A stretch of DNA of 19,777 nt from JAIVJN01 sp036732565 (GTDB lineage Bacteria; Acidobacteriota; Vicinamibacteria; Vicinamibacterales; UBA2999), in contig DAINCF010000063.1 in assembly GCA_036732565.1 (NCBI GenBank), forward strand, positions 1-19,777, in the 5' to 3' direction. The notes beneath the pieces are model-generated. The model saw only the letters and a list, made by a program, of their open reading frames with translations. It was not told the origin of the DNA and ran no database searches. Positions 6,747-13,662 of this stretch are shown here, piece by piece. The position numbers and the translations under genes were made by a program. Each line of letters begins with the position of its first letter. Within the stretch, counting starts at the first letter, position 1.

Positions 6747-7175
6747 TCAGTGCCGCCTCGACAACACGCTCGCCAGCTGGTCACGACGTGCCCACACGAT
6801 CGCGACGGTTCCGATAAGCAGCACGGTTGCGGGCACCGCTGACCCGCCGACAATGAACAGATGGGTGACCACGGCGCCGACCATCGTGGGAATGAGCAGG
6901 AGCGCACCGAACGCCGCCCGGGACGGCACGAGGAGCGCCACGGCCGAGACGACCTCGATCGAGCCAGTCACGTAGCGGAACCACTGCCCAATGGCGATCG
7001 CATCGAACAACTCGACTAGTTCAGGCGCGCCGGACAGCTTCAGGCCGCCGGTGAACATGAACATCGCTGCAAGGGCAATCTGCGTGAGCCAGAGCGCCAC
7101 CAGACCGACCCGCCCGCGCGTGAGTGCGGGCGTCTGATGGGCGGTGATGGCTGTCGAGAACAGGGTCGTCATCAT
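6747..7175 (-). CDS. DoxX family membrane protein
   Basis: This 142-residue protein has four hydrophobic segments, around residues 22-45, 65-84, 86-108 and 110-128, and the family's FMFTGGLKLSG motif after the first helix (residues ~39-49), followed by GQWFRYVTGSIEVV. DoxX proteins are inner-membrane proteins often paired with quinone or thiol chemistry and commonly found next to HxlR regulators. Two ATGs in a row (7175 and 7172) follow AAGGAG at 4 or 7 nt; the second has the better spacing. It is the first gene of the minus-strand operon that also holds the LLM oxidoreductase and two SnoaL-like proteins. Confidence 0.9.
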   Translation of the reverse strand: MMTTLFSTAITAHQTPALTRGRVGLVALWLTQIALAAMFMFTGGLKLSGAPELVELFDAIAIGQWFRYVTGSIEVVSAVALLVPSRAAFGALLLIPTMVGAVVTHLFIVGGSAVPATVLLIGTVAIVWARRDQLASVLSRRH

Positions 7176-7194
7176 TCGGCTCCTTCCATTCCTT

Positions 7195-7229
7195 GGTTAC
7201 GATCAGTTACTGAGGTAGGATCCGATACC
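7195..7229. promoter_or_regulatory. Candidate HxlR operator 1 (beside doxX)
   Basis: The site begins GGTTACGATCAGTTAC and ends CGATACC, with a GTTAC direct repeat (7196-7200 and 7206-7210). It lies 20 bp upstream of the DoxX start and matches operator 2 at 23 of 35 positions without gaps. The role is inferred from the position between the regulator and its divergent operon. Confidence 0.45.
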
Positions 7230-7312
7230 AACAGCGGTCGCACAAGACGGCACTGTTTTCTGCCTTGGTCACATCGAGGGAACCATCGGGCCGAGATTCA
7301 ACCGGTGCCGAG

Positions 7313-7347
7313 AGTTACGAATGGATACTCTGGGTGCGATCGATACC
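7313..7347. promoter_or_regulatory. Candidate HxlR operator 2 (beside hxlR-like gene)
   Basis: The site begins AGTTACGAATGGATAC and ends CGATACC, the same layout and orientation as the 35-bp site at 7195, 118 bp away. It is 49 bp before the regulator's own ATG, which would suit autoregulation. Confidence 0.42.
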
Positions 7348-7396
7348 CGCTGGACGACAGGGTGAGCTGCCTCAGGCATGAAGGAAGGACGCAGCG

Positions 7397-7999
7397 ATGG
7401 CGCAGCGAGCGAAGAGGATCGCGGAGGAGAACAGCCACCACGACTGCGACTTTCGAGACATGCTGAGCCGCGTCGGAGACAAGTGGAGCCTGTTGGTGAT
7501 CTTCATTCTCAAAGGCAGGCCAGCGTTTCGAGGGCGGTTCTCGGATTTGAAGCGCAGCATTCCCGGGATATCCCAGCGGATGCTCACGGCCACCGTACGC
7601 AACCTTGAGCGTGACGGCATGCTCACGCGCCACGTCTACGCAGAGGTCCCGCTCCGGGTGGAGTACGAGCTCACCCCGCTTGGCAGAGGGCTGACAGAAC
7701 CTGTGCTCGGCCTGGTCTCTTGGCTTCAGTCGAACTGGCCGGTTATCCGCAGCGCGCGCGACCGATTTGATGCGCGGAAAAAAAGCGACACTCGCGCGGC
7801 CGGTTGGTTCTGCGACAATCCGCGGCTGACGACCACGTGCCCTGGCGCGCAAGGTCAAGGAATCGCGGGGGCTCGAGTTCACCTTCCAGCGCCGCCGCCT
7901 TCGAGCTCTTTCGCGATCACAAAGTTCTCGGGAATCTGGCGCGCGGGAACGCGGGCCTACGAAGAAACCTCGTCTTTGGAAGGGCCCTGGATCTGTTGA
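7397..7999 (+). CDS. HxlR family winged-helix transcriptional regulator (C-terminus probably out of frame)
   Basis: Residues ~15-125 are a standard HxlR domain: CDFRDMLSRVGDKWSLLVIF with the conserved Cys17 and the GDKW motif, FSDLKRSIPGISQRMLTATV as the DNA-recognition region, LERDGMLTRHVYAEVPLRVEY as the wing, and ELTPLGRGL. Cys at this N-terminal position senses quinones, aldehydes or hypochlorite in characterised relatives such as YodB and HypR. AAGGAAGG lies 8 nt before the ATG. The 200-residue length is excessive. After RFDARKK (129) the sequence becomes Pro/Ser/Arg-rich and runs 43 bp into the opposite gene. An A7 run at 7778-7784 sits exactly there; one base fewer would give a 143-residue protein stopping at 7827-7829. 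It diverges from the DoxX operon and probably controls it. Confidence 0.88.
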   Translation: MAQRAKRIAEENSHHDCDFRDMLSRVGDKWSLLVIFILKGRPAFRGRFSDLKRSIPGISQRMLTATVRNLERDGMLTRHVYAEVPLRVEYELTPLGRGLTEPVLGLVSWLQSNWPVIRSARDRFDARKKSDTRAAGWFCDNPRLTTTCPGAQGQGIAGARVHLPAPPPSSSFAITKFSGIWRAGTRAYEETSSLEGPWIC

Positions 8000-8790
8000 A
8001 TCGCGCCGATCCAGTTCTCGACGTGGTACGCAGACGCAAGCTTGTCGCCCCTGACGGTGAACACATCGAGGGCCATCGTCTTGAAGCTGCGGCCGGTTGG
8101 GCGAGCACCGAACAGCGCACCTGTGGGGGTTCCGGTCGCGTCGCCGCGCACGATCACACGATCACCCGAGATCATGATCTCGTTGACGCTCCAGGCCAGG
8201 TCGGGAACGTTGGCGCCGATCTGCGTGAACACGTCCGCGAGCGCATCGCGTGATAGCCACTCGTCGTTGGTCGAATAGGACATGTAGTCCGCGTGGCAGG
8301 CTTGCGCCAGGAGGGCATGCACGTCCTTCGTGTCGGGCTGGTTCAAGGCCTCGTAGAGCGGCGCGACGATCTGCCTCGCCCTCTCCACGGTGAGCTCCGG
8401 TGGCGCGGTCGGAAAGCGGTTGCCAAACATCGGGAGTCCGCTCTTCGACTCTTCTCGAACAACTTCGTCCTGGAGTGTGTCCCAGTGCTCGACGATGGCG
8501 CCATGTGCGACCCTGATGACGTCACCGGCGACCCAGGCGCGTGACCGTCCGTTGTTGGTAAACCGGCCATGCAGCAAGACGTGATCGCCGTCGGCGGCAG
8601 CGACGTGGTTTTCGTAGCGCATCTCGCGCGGCGCCGCTCTGACAAGATTGAAGAGGCCATCTCTTCCAGGCGGGATGTGCGCGCTGTGTTGGAGGTAATC
8701 GGGTGACCAGAATGTGGCGGCGGCGTCGTAATCGCGCCTGTTGAACAGCGTATCGAATGCCGTGAGCACGAAGTCTTTGTTGTCGCGCAT
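7957..8790 (-). CDS. Tandem NTF2/SnoaL double-domain protein
   Basis: This 277-residue protein contains two NTF2-like folds in one chain. Domain 1 (about residues 1-115) has FDTLFNRRDYDAAATFWSPD, YLQHSAHIPPGRDGL, a GDHVLLHGRFTNNGR strand and HGAIVEHWDTLQ, the pattern of SnoaL-like proteins that act as predicted cyclases or isomerases. Domain 2 (about 135-262) has a separate YEALNQ helix, ADYMSYSTNDEWLSRDALADV, DRVIVRGDATGTPTG and a DVFTVRGDKLASAYHVENW strand. Single-domain proteins are the norm, so this is a fusion or internal duplication; the halves have diverged. The upstream ribosome site is weak. It lies 84 bp downstream of a TetR-family gene on the same strand, with its own promoter carrying an inverted repeat, so TetR control is likely. 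Confidence 0.87.
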   Translation of the reverse strand: MRDNKDFVLTAFDTLFNRRDYDAAATFWSPDYLQHSAHIPPGRDGLFNLVRAAPREMRYENHVAAADGDHVLLHGRFTNNGRSRAWVAGDVIRVAHGAIVEHWDTLQDEVVREESKSGLPMFGNRFPTAPPELTVERARQIVAPLYEALNQPDTKDVHALLAQACHADYMSYSTNDEWLSRDALADVFTQIGANVPDLAWSVNEIMISGDRVIVRGDATGTPTGALFGARPTGRSFKTMALDVFTVRGDKLASAYHVENWIGAIQQIQGPSKDEVSS

Positions 8791-8817
8791 CGCAATACCC
8801 GTGAATGGACAGCTGCA

Positions 8818-8846
8818 ATATGTACGAACGTATTGATGCCTGTCAA
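8818..8846 (-). promoter_or_regulatory. Promoter with embedded TetR-type operator
   Basis: On the minus strand a perfect -35 TTGACA (8841-8846) is followed after 17 bp by ACATAT (8818-8823), or with 18 bp by CATATT, as the -10. Inside the spacer is the inverted repeat TACG-TT-CGTA (8823-8832), with partly symmetrical flanks out to 8818 and 8836. It lies just before the double-NTF2 gene and after the TetR gene. Confidence 0.6.
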
Positions 8847-8874
8847 CCCAAACCGGCTCGCATCGAAGATGGGT

Positions 8875-9501
8875 TCAGCGAACCACGCGGCGGCGACGGC
8901 GCTTCGACGGGGGATCGGCCAGGGAACGCAGGTGCTGGAAGAGCACGCGCTTGAAGCGTTCGACCGGAAGCGGACTGCGCTGCGACTTCGCCACGAGAAT
9001 GGCGCCCTGGAGCGAGCTGACCACGAAGCCGGCGAGTTCCTGTACGTCGGTCGTAGGCGCCAACTCACCTCCAGCGATCGCGGCTTCCAGGCAGTAGGCG
9101 ACCGAGGCCTGGTTCTCCGCGAACACGGAGGCGACTCGAAAGCGAATCGCGTCGCTGGTCTCGCTCGCTTCCGCACTGAGGTTTCCGTACAGGCACCCTC
9201 GACGCATGTCGTCTTTGCGAAGGTACTCGAGTTGCTCGTCGACCCACGCGTGCAACCGGCGAAGGGGCGGCAGCCGGTCGTTTCGCAGGGTCGCCCGGAC
9301 AGCAGCGCTCGTCATCTCTCGGTAGCGCTCGAGAATCTCGAGTCCAAATGCCTCTTTCGACGCGAAATGGTTCGTGAATGATCCCTGCGGCACGCCTGCA
9401 GCCTGGGTGATGTCGCGCACGCTCGACGCCCCAAACCCGCGCTCATGCACCAATCGCAGGCCGTCGGCGAGCAACTTGTCCTTGTTCGACGGACGTGCCA
9501 T
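8875..9501 (-). CDS. TetR/AcrR family transcriptional regulator
   Basis: This 208-residue protein has the TetR layout. The N-terminal DNA-binding domain covers residues ~5-50: LLADGLRLVHERGFGASSVR, then DITQAAGVPQGSFTNHFASK as the helix-turn-helix, and KEAFGLEIL. A helical ligand/dimer domain follows, with RGCLYGNLSAEAS (~101-113) and a final very basic tail (SKRRRRRVVR). The RGCLxGNLSAE block is seen in a subgroup of TetR repressors of small-molecule catabolism or detoxification; the ligand is unknown. A TTGACA (9531-9536) upstream puts the start almost at the ATG, and no ribosome site is visible, so the mRNA may be leaderless. It probably represses the following double-NTF2 gene and perhaps itself. 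Confidence 0.93.
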   Translation of the reverse strand: MARPSNKDKLLADGLRLVHERGFGASSVRDITQAAGVPQGSFTNHFASKEAFGLEILERYREMTSAAVRATLRNDRLPPLRRLHAWVDEQLEYLRKDDMRRGCLYGNLSAEASETSDAIRFRVASVFAENQASVAYCLEAAIAGGELAPTTDVQELAGFVVSSLQGAILVAKSQRSPLPVERFKRVLFQHLRSLADPPSKRRRRRVVR

Positions 9502-9504
9502 GCG

Positions 9505-9536
9505 TTATCAACGCGCACGTCGACGGCGTCTGTCAA
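9505..9536 (-). promoter_or_regulatory. Possible promoter of the TetR gene
   Basis: TTGACA (complement of 9531-9536) and a weak TGATAA (complement of 9505-9510) are 20 bp apart, ending 3 bp before ATG 9501. The -35 is convincing; the -10 and its spacing are not. Confidence 0.33.
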
Positions 9537-9673
9537 GCTGGCTCACGTCGATCGCTGCGCGCGTGCGCGGCTGACGCTACGCAGCGGGCGTGTCGCTCTC
9601 GTGACGACAATGGCACATCCGCAGTTCCGTTTTCTTCTCGTCCGTTGGGGCCGAGACAGGCGACGAGAAAGTC

Positions 9674-9701
9674 TTGACATCGGTTTCGCGCATGTTATAA
9701 A
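9674..9701 (+). promoter_or_regulatory. Strong sigma70-type promoter for the TonB-dependent receptor
   Basis: TTGACA (9674-9679) and TATAAA (9696-9701) are 16 bp apart. The predicted start of transcription is near 9708, leaving a leader of about 88 nt that contains both LacI-type operators. Confidence 0.72.
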
Positions 9702-9712
9702 TGCATCCGCTT

Positions 9713-9726
9713 TGCAATCGATTGCA
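9713..9726. promoter_or_regulatory. LacI-type operator O1
   Basis: TGCAATCGATTGCA is a perfect 14-bp palindrome with the central CG and AAxCGxTT core usual for LacI-family operators. It begins a few bases after the expected transcription start, a position suited to repression. Confidence 0.7.
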
Positions 9727-9733
9727 TGCCAAT

Positions 9734-9747
9734 AGTAATCGATTGCA
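9734..9747. promoter_or_regulatory. LacI-type operator O2
   Basis: AGTAATCGATTGCA repeats the O1 sequence with two changes in one arm. Its centre is 21 bp from that of O1, two helical turns, so both would be bound on the same DNA face. Confidence 0.65.
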
Positions 9748-9795
9748 TTTGTTCGCGGGCGGACGACGACGACGGACGAAGTCGGAGGAGGAAGC

Positions 9796-12700
9796 ATGCG
9801 AGGAAGGTTGCTTGTTGCAGGCACGAGTCTGACACTCGCGCTCACGTTGGTGTCGTCCCCCGTGCACGCGCAGATCACGACCGGGACGGTTTCGGGCAGT
9901 GTGAAGGACCCGCAGGGCGGGGTGATCCCCGGCGCGGTCGTCGTGCTGATCAGTGAAACGCGCGGCACGAGGTCGGCGCCCGCCTTCACGAATGAAACTG
10001 GCAACTACGTGTTTCCCAACGTCACGCCCGACACCTACACGGTGGAAGTCACGCTGGACGCCTTCAAGACCGTGAAGCGGACCGGCATCGCCGTGAGCGG
10101 CGGCGATCGTGTCGGCATTCCTGCGTTGACGCTCGAACCTGGTGAGGTTGCGGAAACCGTGATGGTCACCGCGCAATCCCCGTTGATACAGTCGGAGAGC
10201 GGCGAGCGGTCGTACGCGGTCTCGAAGACGCAGATCGAGAACCTGCCGATCCCGCGCGGAAATTTCACCAGCCTGACGTCGTTCAGCCCGGGCGTCGTGT
10301 CCGGCGGCGCGTCGGCCGGCGGCACGCGTCTGGGTGGCCTCGGCCAGAACAACATCATGATGGACGGCATCTCGGCGATGGACACCGGCAACAACGGCCA
10401 GATGCTGAACATGAACGTCGACTCGATTGGTGAAGTGAAGATCCTGACCCAGGGGTATCAGGCCGAGTACGGCCGCTCGAGCGGTCTGCAGATCACGGCG
10501 GTCACCAAGAGCGGCTCGAACCGCTTCAGAGGGTCCGCCTACGATATCCAGACGAACTCGGACTGGGACGCCAACAGCTGGGTCAACGACAAGAACGGCG
10601 ATCCGAAGCCGAAGACCAGCACCAAGATCTTGGGCTACACGATTGGCGGCCCCGTGGGCAAGCCCGGCGGCGACAACAAGTTGTTCTTCTTCTATTCGCA
10701 CGAATACCGCCCGGTGACGACGGCCATCAACAACGGCAACCCCATCCGCATTCGCGTGCCGACGGCGCTCGAGCGTGCCGGCGACTTTTCGCAGACGCGC
10801 GACAACACCGGCGCGTTGTTCAACTTGATCAGGGATCCGAGCTCGGCGTTCCCGTGCACGGCGACCAACACGGCCGGCTGCTTCCAGGCGGACGGGGTCC
10901 TCGGCCGGATTCCGACGGACCGTCTCTACGCGCCGGGCCTCGCGGTCCTCAGCCGGTACCCGCTCCCCAATGCCGCGCAGCTGGCCGGTGCGAACTACAA
11001 CTACGAGACGCCGGCTCCCACGACCAAGAATCTGACACAGCAGCCGGCGGTGCGGCTCGACTACCAGCTCTCGCCGAACCTCCGCTTCACGGGGAAATAC
11101 TCCGGCCAGCGCGCACGACGTCTGATCACGCCGGGCACGATCGAGGGATTCAACGATGTCCAGAATCCGTACCCCTACATCACGAACTACGGGGTGACGG
11201 TGAACTACACCTGGGGCTCGTCGACGTTCCTGGAAGGTACCTACGGCTTCATTCGCAACCAGCTCGCCGGCGGCGCCTCGATCGGAAACACCTTGACCGG
11301 TGGCATCCTCGTCAACCCGTCCGCTAACCTGTCGGCGTTGCCAGGCTTTCCGCTGCTCTACCCGGATGCAGGCGTGGTCGATCCGCGGTACTACGCGTTC
11401 AAGACGCTGCAAGACCTCAATCCCGGCTGGTTCGATGGCAACCGGATCAACCTGCCGCCGGCGTTCGGGTGGGGCACCAGGATCAACGGTGCTGGCGTGG
11501 TTGGAGACCTGCCGGCGCCGCCCAACCAGGTCTTTCCAGGGTTTCTGAACATCAACCGCACCCAGGACGTCGCGTTCAGCCTGACCAGGCTCTGGGGCAG
11601 ACACACGATCAAGGCCGGCTTCTACAACAACCACAGCTACAAGGCTCAAAACACCGGCTCCGGCGGCGTGCCGAACCTCGGCTTCCAGGGCTACGTCAAC
11701 TTCGGCAACGATACGAACAATGCCCTCGATACGGGTTTCGGCTTTGCCAACGCGGCAACGGGAGTGTTCACGCAGTACCTCCAGCAGTCGAAGCTGATCG
11801 AAGGCAGCATGATCTACAACAACACCGAGTTCTACGTGCAGGACAACTGGAAGGTGAACAGCCGGCTGACAATCGACTACGGCGTGCGCTTCACGCGCCA
11901 GCAGCCTCAGCACGATCAGTTCCTGCAGATGTCGAATTTCTTCCCGAACGAGTGGTCACTTGGTTCAGCGCCGGTACTGTACGTGTCGGGCTGCAACAAC
12001 GGGGCGACGGTCTGTTCGGGTAACGCGCGCAACGCGATGGATCCGCGCACCGGTGAGATCCTGACGGCGCCGGGCGCGGCCAACACGGCGGCGGCGATTG
12101 GGACGGTGATTCCCAATTCCGGCAACCTGACGAACGGCATTCACCAGGCCGGAGACGGTATCGCGGACACCTCCTACGTCTGGCCGAAACTGGTCGTGGG
12201 GCCGCGTTTCGGCGTGGCGTACGACCTCACGGGCACCCAGGCCTTCGTGCTGCGCGCAGGCGGCGGACTGTTCTACGACCGTCCCGACGGCAACACCGTG
12301 TTCTCGATTCCAGGCAACCCGCCGATCTCGACGTCGCAGGATCTGCGCAACGGTCAGTTGCAGACCCTCGGCAGCGGTCTCAGCACGGTCGGCGTGCCGG
12401 CGATCATCGACTTCCAGTACAACGCACAGGTGCCCTCGTCGTGGCAGTGGCAGGGCGGCGTGCAGATCGCGCTGCCGTGGTCGGCCGCGCTCGACGTCTC
12501 CTACGTCGGCAATCACGGCTTCAACCGGTTGCGGGCATTCCAGGGCGGGGCGAATGGCGCCATCGACCTGAACGCGGTGGACATCGGCGCTGCGTATCTC
12601 CCGGAGAATCAGGATCCGACGCTTGGAACGAGCAGCGTGCCGGGCGCCACCGCATACACCACGAACCTGCTGCGGGCGTTCAGGGGCTATGCCAGCATCA

Positions 12701-13602
12701 ACGAGCAGCAGACGAAGTTCTGGGACGAATATCACTCAATCCAGATGTCGCTCCACCGGCGGTCTCAGAACGGTCTGGCGTTTGGCACGAACTATACCCT
12801 CGGCCTGTCGCTCAAGGGCAACGTGGGGTATGGCAACACCGGGTTACAGCAGCGTCTGCAGCATGCGCCCGACGGCACCATCTCGCTGCGCGCGGATCAG
12901 GCTGCGTACGAAAAGCTGAACGAGAACCTCGCCTTGCAGCGGCACGTCATCAAGAGCTATGCGGTGTGGGACTTGCCGAACACGTCGCGCCTTGGGCGCC
13001 TCGGCGAGTATCTGCTCAATGACTGGCAGATTTCAGGCATCCTCACCGCCGGCTCGGCATACCAGCCACTGGCGCCGCAGACGAACAACCAGAACAACGG
13101 CCGGTATGATCTCACCTACACCTACCAGACCGACGGTGCCAATGTGAACCTGACCGGCTCGCCCGACTACGCGGCGAAGATTGTCTACGTTGGCGATCCT
13201 GGGTCAGGTTGTTCGAGCAACCAGTACGCGCAGTTCAATACCGCGGCGGTGACCGGGCCGCAGTACGGCAGTGTCGGCATGGAGTCGGGGCGCTTCCTCC
13301 TCGGCGGCTGTCCCGATCACACCGTCGACCTCGCCATCGCCAGGAACATTCGCCTGGGTGGCAACCGGACGCTCCAGTTCCGCATCGACGCGTTCAACGT
13401 GTTCAACTCCGTGATCATCAACGATCGGCAGAGGAACGTGATCTACCGGAGCCCGTCGGATCTAACGGTCGTCAATTCGCAGTACCTTCCGGATGGCTCA
13501 CTCGATCCGGCGCGACTCACACCGAGGAACGCGGGCTTCGGCGCCGCCACCGGCGCGCAGCCCATGCGGAACATGCAGCTGCAGATTCGGTTCGCGTTCT
13601 AA
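9796..13602 (+). CDS. TonB-dependent receptor, Oar-like, with carboxypeptidase-regulatory N-domain
   Basis: This 1268-residue outer-membrane protein has a signal peptide (MRGRLLVAGTSLTLALTLV..., cleavage probably after VHA at residue 25). A carboxypeptidase-regulatory-like Ig fold follows at ~27-115 (GTVSGSVKDPQGGVIPGAVV, then FTNETGNYVFPNVTPDTYTV). A plug domain includes IMMDGISAMDTGNN and QGYQAEYGRSSGLQI (~190-240), then a long beta-barrel ends in QLQIRFAF with a terminal Phe, the usual outer-membrane assembly signal. Size and layout fit the large receptors abundant in Acidobacteriota, which are thought to import oligosaccharides or other bulky nutrients with TonB energy. GGAGGAGG precedes the ATG at 9796. 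Two LacI-type operators lie in the leader. The exported enzymes downstream probably process what it brings in, but the substrate is unknown. Confidence 0.93.
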   Translation: MRGRLLVAGTSLTLALTLVSSPVHAQITTGTVSGSVKDPQGGVIPGAVVVLISETRGTRSAPAFTNETGNYVFPNVTPDTYTVEVTLDAFKTVKRTGIAVSGGDRVGIPALTLEPGEVAETVMVTAQSPLIQSESGERSYAVSKTQIENLPIPRGNFTSLTSFSPGVVSGGASAGGTRLGGLGQNNIMMDGISAMDTGNNGQMLNMNVDSIGEVKILTQGYQAEYGRSSGLQITAVTKSGSNRFRGSAYDIQTNSDWDANSWVNDKNGDPKPKTSTKILGYTIGGPVGKPGGDNKLFFFYSHEYRPVTTAINNGNPIRIRVPTALERAGDFSQTRDNTGALFNLIRDPSSAFPCTATNTAGCFQADGVLGRIPTDRLYAPGLAVLSRYPLPNAAQLAGANYNYETPAPTTKNLTQQPAVRLDYQLSPNLRFTGKYSGQRARRLITPGTIEGFNDVQNPYPYITNYGVTVNYTWGSSTFLEGTYGFIRNQLAGGASIGNTLTGGILVNPSANLSALPGFPLLYPDAGVVDPRYYAFKTLQDLNPGWFDGNRINLPPAFGWGTRINGAGVVGDLPAPPNQVFPGFLNINRTQDVAFSLTRLWGRHTIKAGFYNNHSYKAQNTGSGGVPNLGFQGYVNFGNDTNNALDTGFGFANAATGVFTQYLQQSKLIEGSMIYNNTEFYVQDNWKVNSRLTIDYGVRFTRQQPQHDQFLQMSNFFPNEWSLGSAPVLYVSGCNNGATVCSGNARNAMDPRTGEILTAPGAANTAAAIGTVIPNSGNLTNGIHQAGDGIADTSYVWPKLVVGPRFGVAYDLTGTQAFVLRAGGGLFYDRPDGNTVFSIPGNPPISTSQDLRNGQLQTLGSGLSTVGVPAIIDFQYNAQVPSSWQWQGGVQIALPWSAALDVSYVGNHGFNRLRAFQGGANGAIDLNAVDIGAAYLPENQDPTLGTSSVPGATAYTTNLLRAFRGYASINEQQTKFWDEYHSIQMSLHRRSQNGLAFGTNYTLGLSLKGNVGYGNTGLQQRLQHAPDGTISLRADQAAYEKLNENLALQRHVIKSYAVWDLPNTSRLGRLGEYLLNDWQISGILTAGSAYQPLAPQTNNQNNGRYDLTYTYQTDGANVNLTGSPDYAAKIVYVGDPGSGCSSNQYAQFNTAAVTGPQYGSVGMESGRFLLGGCPDHTVDLAIARNIRLGGNRTLQFRIDAFNVFNSVIINDRQRNVIYRSPSDLTVVNSQYLPDGSLDPARLTPRNAGFGAATGAQPMRNMQLQIRFAF

Positions 13603-13619
13603 GCACTACCCTAGCGGAT

Positions 13620-13654
13620 TGCAATCGATTTCACTGGGGTCCTGGTTCTATACT
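13620..13654 (+). promoter_or_regulatory. LacI-type operator O3 and -10 element before the cytochrome gene
   Basis: TGCAATCGATTTCA (13620-13633) differs from the palindrome at 9713 by one base. TATACT (13649-13654) is a good -10, and the operator then covers the -35 zone, which itself has no good consensus. The -10 ends only 8 bp before ATG 13663. Confidence 0.6.
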
Positions 13655-13662
13655 TGCCCGAG

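Noticed and set aside
9577..11913. A 778-residue open frame antisense to the TonB-dependent receptor
   Set aside because: It mirrors a high-GC coding strand, has Arg/Val/Ala-biased composition and no recognisable domain, while the plus-strand receptor is unmistakable.
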